From positions 2,418,001 through 2,482,000 of the forward strand of contig NZ_CP095050.1 of the NCBI RefSeq assembly GCF_022921075.1: DNA of 64,000 nt, read 5' to 3'. The notes under the pieces were generated by a model. The model was not told where the DNA came from. It ran no database searches and saw only the letters and a list, made by a program, of their open reading frames with translations. The DNA comes from Hymenobacter sp. 5317J-9 (lineage in GTDB: Bacteria > Bacteroidota > Bacteroidia > Cytophagales > Hymenobacteraceae). How positions within the stretch are numbered: the stretch's first letter is position 1; each line of letters begins with the position of its first letter. The translations under genes and the position numbers were made by a program. Below, piece after piece: positions 28,285 to 36,105 of this stretch.

Positions 28285-29157
28285 ATGATTCCTTCCTCCG
28301 AGCTAATCCTGAACCCTGACGGCAGCATTTACCACCTCAACTTGCTGCCCGACCATATTTCCGACACCATCCTCACCGTGGGCGACCCCGGCCGGGTGGC
28401 GCAGGTGAGCCGGCATTTCGACTCGGTGGAGTTCGAAACCACGCACCGTGAATTCGTGACCCACGTGGGCTACTACCGCGGCAAGCGCATCACGGTACTC
28501 AGCACCGGCATGGGCACCGACAACATCGACATCGTGATGAACGAGCTCGACGCGCTGGTAAACATTGATTTCATGGCCCGTACCGTGCGGCCGCAGGAGG
28601 AGCGCATGAGCCTGCGCATCATCCGGCTGGGCACCAGTGGCAGCTTGCAGGCCGATGTGCCCCTCGGGTCGATGCTGGCCACCGAACACGCCGTGGGCCT
28701 CGACAGCCTGGCCCAGTTCTACCCGTTGATGGAAACCGGCCTGGAAACCGAAGTGGCCACCGAGCTGCAAAAGTCGCTGGGCTTGCCCTACGCGCCCTAT
28801 GTGGTGCGCGGCTCCGACCTGCTGCGCGAGCAGTTGGGCGCCGGCATGGTGATGGGCAACACGCTCACCTGCCCTGGCTTCTACGGCCCGCAAGGCCGCA
28901 GCCTGCGCATCGAGCTGCGCATTCCGGACTACATCGAGCGTCTGCAAAACTTCCGCCACACGAGCGCCGAGGGCGAATTCCGCCTCACCAACTTTGAAAT
29001 GGAAACCGCCGGCTACTACTCGCTGGGCCGCCTGCTGGGCCACGAGGTGCTGTCGCTGAACGCCATCGTGGCCAACCGCGCCACTGGCGAGTTCGCGGAA
29101 AATGCCGGGGCCGTGGTCGATGCTATGATTGAGCAGACCTTGCAGCGCCTCGTCTGA
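28285..29157 (+). CDS. Nucleoside phosphorylase (PNP/UDP family)
   Basis: 290 residues. Phosphate-binding motifs GDPGRVAQVS near residue 33 and STGMGTDNIDIV near 73, and the closing nucleoside-binding NFEMETAGYYSLG. Cleaves ribonucleosides with phosphate in salvage; the layout is closest to uridine phosphorylase but the base specificity cannot be fixed. Cytoplasmic. Ends at a long perfect terminator. Confidence 0.87.
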   Translation: MIPSSELILNPDGSIYHLNLLPDHISDTILTVGDPGRVAQVSRHFDSVEFETTHREFVTHVGYYRGKRITVLSTGMGTDNIDIVMNELDALVNIDFMARTVRPQEERMSLRIIRLGTSGSLQADVPLGSMLATEHAVGLDSLAQFYPLMETGLETEVATELQKSLGLPYAPYVVRGSDLLREQLGAGMVMGNTLTCPGFYGPQGRSLRIELRIPDYIERLQNFRHTSAEGEFRLTNFEMETAGYYSLGRLLGHEVLSLNAIVANRATGEFAENAGAVVDAMIEQTLQRLV

Positions 29158-29191
29158 ACCACGGATAGAGCAGCCGGTAATAATCAAGTGT

Positions 29192-29237
29192 ACGAAACAA
29201 AGAAGGCCGCTAACTTGAGCGGCCTTCTTTGTTTCGT
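29192..29237 (+). terminator. Terminator with 20-bp perfect stem
   Basis: Perfect 20-bp arms with a 6-nt loop, GC-rich core AAGGCCGCT / AGCGGCCTT and T-rich end. It lies between convergent genes and can work in both directions. Confidence 0.88.
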
Positions 29238-29277
29238 AATCAACTGAGAAGCGAAAGCTACCTGCGGCACGTATGGC

Positions 29278-30291
29278 TTAGACCAGTTCCGCCAGGAATT
29301 CCATGGTGTCCACGCGGTCGGCGTACTCGTCCACGGGCGGCGACTGGGCCTGCCCAAACGGGTGGCTGCCCGCAAACCGGGCATCGGCCGAAACCACGCA
29401 CTGCGTTTGAGCGGCAATGTCGGTGAGTTGGTCGACGAGGTCGATTTCGCTGGTGTATTCGGCTGAGAAGACCATTGAAATGGGTGAAACCAATGCTTCG
29501 CTGGGCCGAATGAGGAAGAAGCCGCTGTCGAAGTGCGGCACGCGGTTCACGAGCAGAATGCTCTTATTATAGTCGTAGTTGTTGTTGTATTTGTGGTGGT
29601 GCAGCACGCCTTCAAAGGGCTGCAGAGCGTCAAGCAGGGGCACAAAGCTGTAGTCTTTGGGCACAAACAGCTTGCTCACGTTGCGGCAGCCTAAGCCGTA
29701 GTACTGGAAAATGTCCGGACCCAGCTTGGCTAGCTCCTCGCGGGTTTCCTGCCCGGTGAGCACGGCCACACTGGTGCGGTTGCGGCGAATGATGTTGGGC
29801 TTTTTGCCGAAATAGTACTCGAAGTAGCGCGCCGTGTTGTCGGAGCCGGTGGCAATGAAGGCATCGGCGGCGTTGAGGCGCGGCAGCACCTGCATGAAGT
29901 CCGCAAAGCGCGGCTCAATGCGCGTCAGCTCTTCCATGAGCCAGAGCATGAGCACGGTGTCGTCGGCGCTGAGTTTGGCCAGCAGGATGTGGCCGCTGAT
30001 GAGCACGCACAGCAGGTCGTGAAAGCCCACCATGGGGATGTTGCCGGCCATCACCACGCCAATTTTGCGCACAGTGGTGGGCTCGGGTGGGTAGCGGCCG
30101 GCCCAGCGGCGCAGGGGCTCCTCGGCCAGCAGGTGGGCAAGGCCGGCAAAGGCGGCCGTCACGTTGGGTGTGTCGAACCAGGCGTTTTGGTTGCGGGCGC
30201 GGGCGGCCAGGGTCGTCAGCTCGTCGGGGGAAAGGGAGGCCAGGCGCTGGCCCAGGGCCACAAAAGCGGCAAGTCGTTCGGATTGATTCAT
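29278..30291 (-). CDS. Acyl-CoA reductase (LuxC family)
   Basis: 337 residues from ATG 30291. An aldehyde-dehydrogenase fold related to LuxC: KIGVVMAGNIPMVGFHDLL for the cofactor region and catalytic Cys in YYGLGCRNVSKLFVP. Family role is NADPH-dependent reduction of acyl-CoA or acyl-protein to aldehyde; no lux genes are present. Divergent from a ferredoxin gene, a pairing I associate with Bacteroidota, which suggests a shared redox job, though that is inference. Confidence 0.83.
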   Translation of the reverse strand: MNQSERLAAFVALGQRLASLSPDELTTLAARARNQNAWFDTPNVTAAFAGLAHLLAEEPLRRWAGRYPPEPTTVRKIGVVMAGNIPMVGFHDLLCVLISGHILLAKLSADDTVLMLWLMEELTRIEPRFADFMQVLPRLNAADAFIATGSDNTARYFEYYFGKKPNIIRRNRTSVAVLTGQETREELAKLGPDIFQYYGLGCRNVSKLFVPKDYSFVPLLDALQPFEGVLHHHKYNNNYDYNKSILLVNRVPHFDSGFFLIRPSEALVSPISMVFSAEYTSEIDLVDQLTDIAAQTQCVVSADARFAGSHPFGQAQSPPVDEYADRVDTMEFLAELV

Positions 30292-30385
30292 GCAAAAGGG
30301 AAGGGCCGGCGCGCCAATGCAGCGGACGGGCGGAGGAATTGTCAGCAAAATTGGGCTAAACCATGCAAACCCGGTCGGTGTTGGC

Positions 30386-30393
30386 TAATTTTG
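30386..30393 (+). promoter_or_regulatory. Candidate -7 box for the ferredoxin gene
   Basis: TAATTTTG fits TAnnTTTG, 91 bp before the ferredoxin ATG, in the divergent promoter region shared with the LuxC-type gene. Confidence 0.35.
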
Positions 30394-30484
30394 TCCGGCC
30401 AAAGACCGGCGCGAGCACGCCTTTTTACGTAAAGCCTGCTCGAATTGCTTTGGTTTCCTTTACAACTTTGAACCCCGACGCCCC

Positions 30485-30835
30485 ATGGCCATCATGATAA
30501 CCGACGAGTGCATCAACTGCGGTGCCTGCGAGCCGGAATGCCCCAACAATGCCATCTACGAAGGCGGCGCCCAATGGCGCTGGGCCGACGGCACCACCCT
30601 CAAAGAAGTTACGACCGCCGACGGCGCGGTGGTGTCGGGCACCGCCCCGCAAACCCCGGTTTCCGACGAGTACTACTACATCGTGTCGGATAAGTGCACC
30701 GAGTGCGTGGGCTTCCACGAAGAGCCGCAGTGCGCCGCCGTATGCCCCGTCGACTGCTGCGTGGACGACCCCGACCTGCGCGAAACCCGCGAGCGCCTGC
30801 TCGAAAAGAAAGAGTGGCTGCACATCGCCGCCTAA
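30485..30835 (+). CDS. 2[4Fe-4S] ferredoxin
   Basis: 116 residues. Two cluster motifs: [12 protein letters not shown] and [20 protein letters not shown], with the extended spacing in the second motif and a C-terminal helix typical of the Alvin/YfhL-type ferredoxins. Between them lies an insert of about 45 residues ([20 protein letters not shown]). Cytoplasmic electron carrier. Another ATG four codons downstream (MITDE) is possible. Confidence 0.92.
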   Translation: MAIMITDECINCGACEPECPNNAIYEGGAQWRWADGTTLKEVTTADGAVVSGTAPQTPVSDEYYYIVSDKCTECVGFHEEPQCAAVCPVDCCVDDPDLRETRERLLEKKEWLHIAA

Positions 30836-30856
30836 TTTTCGCTTGCTGTGTTAAGG

Positions 30857-30889
30857 AAAAAAGCCGCTTCTACTGGAGCGGCTTTTTTT
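30857..30889 (+). terminator. Terminator after the ferredoxin gene
   Basis: A-run, stem AAGCCGCT / AGCGGCTT and seven Ts, 22 bp after the stop. Confidence 0.85.
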
Positions 30890-30911
30890 GATGAGCGTTA
30901 GTTAAGATAAT

Positions 30912-31041
30912 GGGGTAGCGAGGCAATATTTTGCGTCTCGTCGTCGAACGATGGCGTGCGAACGAATGCCGTAGGACGTAACAAGAATGGTGCAGTATCG
31001 GCCGTTCAACGAGGAGACGCAAATTATTGCCTCGCTACCCC
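30912..31041. mobile_element. MITE-like element with about 39-bp terminal inverted repeats
   Basis: The outer 39 bp at each end (30912-30950 and 31003-31041, starting GGGGTAGCGAGGCAATA) are reverse complements with about three mismatches around a 52-bp core. No coding capacity. No clear target duplication was seen. It fits a miniature inverted-repeat element mobilised in trans. Confidence 0.6.
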
Positions 31042-31057
31042 GTTCATCGCCCGCTTC

Positions 31058-31543
31058 TTACTGCGACGCCTCTGCCGAAGCCAGTTGTGGCGTCAGCTTC
31101 ACGCCCGTGAACTGCTGCGGGTTGCTCACGGACGCAATGGGCTCGATGCTCAGCCGCTTATCAAAGCGGCTTACATTGGCAAGCTTGAGCAGGGTTTCGT
31201 AATTGGTCGTGTGCCCGGCTTTCGTTTTGATGAAGAAGCTGTTCACGCGCAACGTTTCGGGGTTGTAGCTGACTTCCAGCGCGGTGGTGTCGCGCCAGTA
31301 GGTGTAGAGGGCTTCGGTGGCGCCGGTCGGCCCGACGCGGGGCGTGCGGTCGTGGTCGGGGCGAATGCTTTGGCCGGTAAGGGGTTGGGCAATCTGGTCA
31401 GCGTTCATGCCCAGCAGGGCCGGCACGTCGAAGGCCCGGCTCACGGGCGGCACCGTAGAGGCGGTTGGGACATCGGAAGCAGGCTGGTCGGTGGCCGCGC
31501 AACCCAGCAGGAAACCCAGCGGCAGGAGAAAACGGTAGCGCAT
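31058..31543 (-). CDS. Lipoprotein of unknown function
   Basis: 161 residues from ATG 31543, chosen because it gives a lipoprotein signal peptide (RFLLPLGFLLGCAATDQ; Cys about residue 14). The mature part has no recognised domain; it contains an ALEVSYNPETLRVNSFFIKTK segment reminiscent of small beta-rich lipoproteins. Probably outer-membrane anchored facing the periplasm. Upstream region to 31809 contains another palindrome. Confidence 0.65.
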   Translation of the reverse strand: MRYRFLLPLGFLLGCAATDQPASDVPTASTVPPVSRAFDVPALLGMNADQIAQPLTGQSIRPDHDRTPRVGPTGATEALYTYWRDTTALEVSYNPETLRVNSFFIKTKAGHTTNYETLLKLANVSRFDKRLSIEPIASVSNPQQFTGVKLTPQLASAEASQ

Positions 31544-31715
31544 CAGGTTAGAATTAAGTGAGACAGCGGGCATAGTACGCAAAAGCCGGCGCGTGCGACC
31601 AACTTTGCCAACTACCAAGGCCAGGGCGCCCGCAAGGCCTGAGCGGTGTCCGCCCCGTAAATTCGGCCGCCAATGAACCGCAACGGCGGCAAAAGCACTT
31701 TCAACCTGCCAGCGT

Positions 31716-31787
31716 GTAGCGTGGACGCTGCAAGTCCGCGCCAGCCAGCACGTGTGCCCCGACGCGGACTCGCAGTGTCCACGCTAC
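31716..31787. repeat. Imperfect palindromic repeat, 25-bp arms
   Basis: Arms 31716-31740 and 31763-31787 are reverse complements with two mismatches, starting GTAGCGTGGAC, loop 22 nt. It sits in the paaZ 5' region. It resembles a dispersed REP/MITE-type repeat; it has no T-run and is not a terminator for a nearby gene end. Confidence 0.6.
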
Positions 31788-31809
31788 CATTCAAAACCCA
31801 TTCCCACCC

Positions 31810-33873
31810 ATGACGCCCACCCTCGAAAACTACACCCTCGGCCGCTGGATGCCCGGCGCTGCCTCGCCCCAGGAAATGCTCGACGCCAGCACCGGCGAGG
31901 TCATTGCCCTGGCCAACACCGAAGGCTTCGACTTTGCCGCCATCCTTGACTACGGCCGCCGCGTGGGCAACACCCAGCTGCGCCGCATGACCTTCCACGA
32001 GCGGGGCCGCATGCTCAAGGCGCTGGCCTTCCATTTGCAGGAAAAAAAGGAGATTTTCTACGAGCTCAGCTACCGCTCCGGCGCCACCCGCGCCGATTCC
32101 TGGATTGACATCGAGGGCGGCATCGGCAACCTGTTTGCCAATGCCTCGCTACGCCGCAAGTTTCCCGACAAGCCGTTTTACGTGGAGGGCGAGCCCGTGG
32201 GCCTCTCCAAGGGCGGCACCTTCATGGCCCAGCACCTGCTGGTGCCGCGCGAGGGCGTGGCCGTGCACATCAACGCCTACAATTTCCCCATCTGGGGCAT
32301 GCTCGAAAAAATTGCGGTGAACCTGCTGGCCGGCATGCCCGCCGTGGTGAAGCCCGCCGTGCCCTCGGCCTACCTCACCGAGGCCGTGGTGCGCGAAATT
32401 ATCGCCTCCGGCATCCTGCCCGAAGGCGCCTTACAACTGGTGGTGGGCTCCGGCCAGGGCATCCTCGACCACGTCACGTACCAAGACGTGGTGACGTTCA
32501 CGGGTTCGGCTGCCACCGGCCGCAAGCTACGCGCCCACCCGCGCATCATCGAGGAAGCCGTGCCCTTCACCATGGAAGCCGACTCGCTCAACGCCGCCGT
32601 GCTGGGCGCGGATGCCAAACCCGGCACCCCGGAATTTGACTTGTTCATCAAGGAAATCCGCAAGGAAATGACGGCCAAGTGCGGGCAGAAATGCACCGCC
32701 ATTCGCCGCGCCATCGTGCCCGAAGCCTACCTCGAAGACGTGCAGATTGCCTTGGGCAAGGCCTTGGCCCAAACCACCGTGGGCCACCCGCAGGCCGAGG
32801 GCGTGCGCATGGGCGCGCTGGCCGGTCGGGCCCAGGCCGACATTTTCCGCGAGCGGGTGCGCCATTTGGCCAAAAACACGCCCATCGTGTACGGCAACCT
32901 GGAAGAAGTAGAGCTACTGGGCAAGGAGCGCGGCGCCGACTACGCCAAGGGCGCCTTCACCTCGCCCATCGTGTTGCGCAACGACGACCCCTTCAAGCAC
33001 CTCGACAGCCACGAAATCGAAGCCTTCGGCCCGGTGGTGACGCTGATGCCTTACCGCGAAACCGAAGAAGCCGTGACCCTGGCCAACATGGGCAAGGGCT
33101 CGCTGGTGTGCTCGCTGGCCACCAACGACCCGCGCACCGCCCAGGATTTCGTGCTGGGCGCCGCCACCCACCACGGCCGCATCTTGGTGCTGAACGGCGA
33201 AATGGCCAAGGAAAGCACCGGGCACGGCTCGCCGCTGCCGCAGCTCATCCACGGCGGCCCCGGCCGGGCCGGCGGTGGGCAGGAAATGGGCGGCATCCGC
33301 GGGGTGGAGCATTTCATGCAGCGCGTGGCCCTGCAAGGCTCGCCGAGCATGATTACGGCCATCACGGAGGTGTACCAGACCGGCGCCCGGCAGATTGAGA
33401 AGGACAAGCACCCCTTCCAGCACTACTTCGAGGAACTGGAAATCGGCCAGACCTACACCACGCACCGCCACACCGTGACGGAAGCCGACATTAGTGCCTT
33501 CGCGCAGGTATCGGGTGATAATTTCTACGCCCACGTCGACGCCACCTCGCTGGAGGGCACGCTCTTCACCGGCCGCGTGGCCCACGGCTACTACATCCTG
33601 AGCAAGGCCGCCGGCATGTTCGTGGACCCGCGCAAAGGCCCTGTGCTGCTCAACTACGGCCTCGACGAGTGCCGCTTCACCAAGCCGGTGTACCCCGGCA
33701 TGACCATAGGCGTAACGCTGACGGTGAAGGAGAAAGTAGGGCAGGAGAAGCGCGACGAAACCGACGTGGCCAAAGGCATCGTGCGCTGGCTAGTGACCGT
33801 GACCGACGAAACCGGCGAAACGGTGGCCGTGGCGACGATTCTGACGATGGTGAAGAAGCGGAATCAGGAGTGA
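31810..33873 (+). CDS. paaZ: PaaZ-type bifunctional aldehyde dehydrogenase / enoyl-CoA hydratase
   Basis: 687 residues: aldehyde dehydrogenase about 1-520 with catalytic Cys in KCGQKCTAIRR and Glu in TMEADSLN, then a MaoC-like hydratase about 540-687 (AQVSGDNFYAHVD, GRVAHGYYILS). In phenylacetate breakdown the hydratase half opens the oxepin-CoA ring and the dehydrogenase half oxidises the aldehyde. No other paa genes are in the window, so it may be an orphan. Full family length. Confidence 0.93.
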   Translation: MTPTLENYTLGRWMPGAASPQEMLDASTGEVIALANTEGFDFAAILDYGRRVGNTQLRRMTFHERGRMLKALAFHLQEKKEIFYELSYRSGATRADSWIDIEGGIGNLFANASLRRKFPDKPFYVEGEPVGLSKGGTFMAQHLLVPREGVAVHINAYNFPIWGMLEKIAVNLLAGMPAVVKPAVPSAYLTEAVVREIIASGILPEGALQLVVGSGQGILDHVTYQDVVTFTGSAATGRKLRAHPRIIEEAVPFTMEADSLNAAVLGADAKPGTPEFDLFIKEIRKEMTAKCGQKCTAIRRAIVPEAYLEDVQIALGKALAQTTVGHPQAEGVRMGALAGRAQADIFRERVRHLAKNTPIVYGNLEEVELLGKERGADYAKGAFTSPIVLRNDDPFKHLDSHEIEAFGPVVTLMPYRETEEAVTLANMGKGSLVCSLATNDPRTAQDFVLGAATHHGRILVLNGEMAKESTGHGSPLPQLIHGGPGRAGGGQEMGGIRGVEHFMQRVALQGSPSMITAITEVYQTGARQIEKDKHPFQHYFEELEIGQTYTTHRHTVTEADISAFAQVSGDNFYAHVDATSLEGTLFTGRVAHGYYILSKAAGMFVDPRKGPVLLNYGLDECRFTKPVYPGMTIGVTLTVKEKVGQEKRDETDVAKGIVRWLVTVTDETGETVAVATILTMVKKRNQE

Positions 33874-33965
33874 ACTGAATATCCGGTTTTGCCCATCCGA
33901 GCCGAACTCGCACGAAGCGAATAGCCATAAACCCGACACCTGGCGATAAAGCCAGCAGATTGAAT

Positions 33966-34017
33966 ATTTCGCAAAAAGGCCCCGAAAACGCGCGTTTTCG
34001 GGGCCTTTTTGCGAAAT
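33966..34017. terminator. Bidirectional terminator, near-perfect palindrome
   Basis: Long palindrome with stem GCAAAAAGGCCCCGAAAACG and its complement and A/T runs on both sides, between the convergent paaZ and T9SS-cargo genes. Confidence 0.88.
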
Positions 34018-34049
34018 GCCCGGCTTAGTCAATGCGCCGGAATGCTTGC

Positions 34050-35714
34050 TTACGGCAGGTAGCTAAAGCGCGCAACCCGCACGCCTTGGCTTGTTTGCAC
34101 CCGCAGCAGGTACAGGCCGGCCGGCAGCGCAGGCAGAGACAGGCGGTTGACACCATCCCGTAGCCCGGCCACGGGCAAGGTGGCAACTTGCCGCCCCGTG
34201 CGCGAGTCGAGGACCTGCACCGTCTCGGCTAGCTCCGTGGCACCCAGTTGCACCAGCGCCGTGGCTTCAGCGGCTGCCGGGTTGGGGTACACGCCTACGC
34301 CGTTGGTCATTTCCGCGTCTTGGGGCGTGAGCGGCGCCGACGCGCTGGACCGGGCCGGCCGCAACTGCGGGGTCGACCAATGCAGCGGCTTGTAGGCCAA
34401 GTCCGCTTTGGCCGCATCGTGCCACGCCAGCACGCCGTCGTATACGGTTGCGCCGTTACGCCCTTCCACGCTCGGCGCGAATTGTGCACCGAACGTTTGG
34501 GTGTTGGCCACCTGCAGGTTGCCGCCGGATAGATTGGAACTGCCGTCCCAGTTCACCCACGTGCCCACCACATCCAGGTTTTTGTTGAGCAGGCGGTTGC
34601 TTGAGTCGTCGTATTGCCACGCCACGAAGCCGCCATCGCCGATGTAGGTCACCGCCGGGAGCTGGCTGCCCTTGGTGCGCGCCAACAGGGGCGCACTGAT
34701 GACGTGGTCGATGAGGCTGGATGAGGCGGCGGAGAACTTGGCCAGGGTATGAATCTCGTCGCCCCCGCCGATGTTGTCGTTGTGGCGCACCACAATCAGG
34801 CAGTCGGCGGGGTCCAGCCGGCCGTAAATGGCCGACGGCGCCGCAATACGAGGCCAATCCAATTTGTCCGTGAGCGGGTACAGGGCAGAGCCACCGGCGT
34901 AGTAGATGGCCGGCGTGGTGCCGCCGGCCTGCACATCGGCCAACTTGCCTTGGCCCAGGGTGAGGCTCACAAATCCGCCGGGCCCACTGGGCGTGTACTC
35001 AGACACAGAAATGACCGAAACCACGCTGGAGCCCGGACTGGCTTGGTCTTCGAAAATGGCCACATCGGGCTGGCGAGACGATTGCTGCCCGGGCGAAGAA
35101 AAAGTCACGCGGGAGATGGGGTAGAGCGTTTGAGCCGGAATGTTCAGGGCGCGAACGTACACTTCGCCCTCGGCAAACGTAATGACTGCGTTGCCGTTCT
35201 TGCGGTCGACGTCCAGGTTGGGGCTGCTGCAACTCAGGCCCGACCCGTTGTCAACGAGCGTGGGCGCAATCACCACCACCCAGCCATTAACCCCCGGGTC
35301 GTAGGCCTGCACCTCGTAAACCACCCGGTCTATTCCGCCAATGGTGGCCAAGTACACGGCCGCCATGTAAAATTTGCCGTCGCAAAAGGAAACAATGTCG
35401 GGGTCTTTCACCGTCAGTCCGCGCAGAACCGCTTCCAGTGGTTGGGCGCCCGTCTGTGTTCCCGAGAAGTTCCAGCCGAAGGAAGGCTTCGCGCCGTCCC
35501 AGGCGAAGACCTGAAGCACGTCCGCGCCATCCGTGCTTTGGCCGCTGCCAGTATTTGTCACCCCCGAAACCTGGCCGCCGGTGAGAAAGGCTTCCACCGT
35601 CGCGGGCGGTGTAAAGGTTTGCCCAAGGGCCGGAGTGGCCCAACAAAATCCTGTGGCCAAGGCAACGCCGCCCATGGCCCGGGTGATGCGAGAAACGCGT
35701 GGCAGTTTGTTCAT
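34050..35714 (-). CDS. Secreted beta-rich protein with T9SS C-terminal sorting domain
   Basis: 554 residues. Signal peptide about 1-31 (GGVALATGFCWATPALGQ); the central about 430 residues are beta-rich and Gly/Ser/Asp-rich with propeller-like repeats (PDIVSFCDGKFYMAAV, RKNGNAVITFAEGEVYV); no enzyme motif recognised. The C-terminal about 80 residues are a T9SS type A sorting domain (VGVYPNPAAAEATAL, PAGLYLLRVQTSQG). Cargo of the system whose PorE/PorT-like parts are in this window. Function unknown. Confidence 0.8.
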   Translation of the reverse strand: MNKLPRVSRITRAMGGVALATGFCWATPALGQTFTPPATVEAFLTGGQVSGVTNTGSGQSTDGADVLQVFAWDGAKPSFGWNFSGTQTGAQPLEAVLRGLTVKDPDIVSFCDGKFYMAAVYLATIGGIDRVVYEVQAYDPGVNGWVVVIAPTLVDNGSGLSCSSPNLDVDRKNGNAVITFAEGEVYVRALNIPAQTLYPISRVTFSSPGQQSSRQPDVAIFEDQASPGSSVVSVISVSEYTPSGPGGFVSLTLGQGKLADVQAGGTTPAIYYAGGSALYPLTDKLDWPRIAAPSAIYGRLDPADCLIVVRHNDNIGGGDEIHTLAKFSAASSSLIDHVISAPLLARTKGSQLPAVTYIGDGGFVAWQYDDSSNRLLNKNLDVVGTWVNWDGSSNLSGGNLQVANTQTFGAQFAPSVEGRNGATVYDGVLAWHDAAKADLAYKPLHWSTPQLRPARSSASAPLTPQDAEMTNGVGVYPNPAAAEATALVQLGATELAETVQVLDSRTGRQVATLPVAGLRDGVNRLSLPALPAGLYLLRVQTSQGVRVARFSYLP

Positions 35715-36012
35715 AAGTGTACGAATGAGGGTGAAAATGAATGCTCAAATCACACCCGCATCACCACCGGCACACAAGGACAGAACCGTCTTTTTTGCGA
35801 CTAGCACTCGTCTGTTAATTGCCTGTAATTAAGTCAGAAGTGGGGCATGGGCACAGAATAGCCACTCTTGATTTAGAAAAATATCGTACACTTTCAGACA
35901 TCAGTTGTTTTGTTATATTATTATATTAAAACAATAAATGGCCGTGATGGCCATAATTCAGGGAAATAAAAAAGGCCCTCTCCAGTGAGGAGAGGGCCTT
36001 TTAACAAACGGT
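35715..36012. other. Intergenic, AT-rich, ending at the att site
   Basis: No gene recognised. An AT-rich stretch about 35865-35940 lies upstream of the T9SS cargo gene and may hold its promoter; a terminator follows at 35970-36003, then the attachment core. Confidence 0.5.
35970..36003 (-). terminator. Terminator positioned for a minus-strand tRNA
   Basis: Stem AAAGGCCCTCTCC / GGAGAGGGCCTTT with a 4-nt loop. It lies just downstream (in minus orientation) of the tRNA-Asp 3'-end sequence at the att site, where a tRNA terminator belongs. Confidence 0.7.
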
Positions 36013-36036
36013 AGCGGTCTGGACGGGACTCGAACC
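36013..36036 (-). repeat. attL: 18-bp core within a tRNA-Asp-like 3' fragment
   Basis: Core AGCGGTCTGGACGGGACT (36013-36030) recurs exactly at 48533-48550. On the minus strand the sequence through 36036 reads GGTTCGAGTCCCGTCCAGAC, i.e. T loop, T stem and acceptor stem of a Bacteroidota-type tRNA-Asp 3' end. The 5' part of the tRNA is absent, so this is a fragment, not a gene. Confidence 0.75.
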
Positions 36037-36040
36037 TTTT

Positions 36041-36061
36041 CTGAATACCGCTGGTATTCAG
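36041..36061. promoter_or_regulatory. 9-bp perfect inverted repeat between attL and the integrase
   Basis: CTGAATACC-GCT-GGTATTCAG, 45 bp before the integrase start and 11 bp from the core. Position suits an integrase/excisionase binding site or an operator for int. Confidence 0.5.
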
Positions 36062-36105
36062 CGTGTTGTGCGATTCTTCGAGGTCTGAACGCATTACGAA
36101 CAGCT

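Noticed and set aside
36013..36036. A complete tRNA-Asp gene at attL
   Set aside because: Only the T loop, T stem and acceptor 3' strand are present; the sequence beyond has no anticodon or D arm, so it is a fragment.
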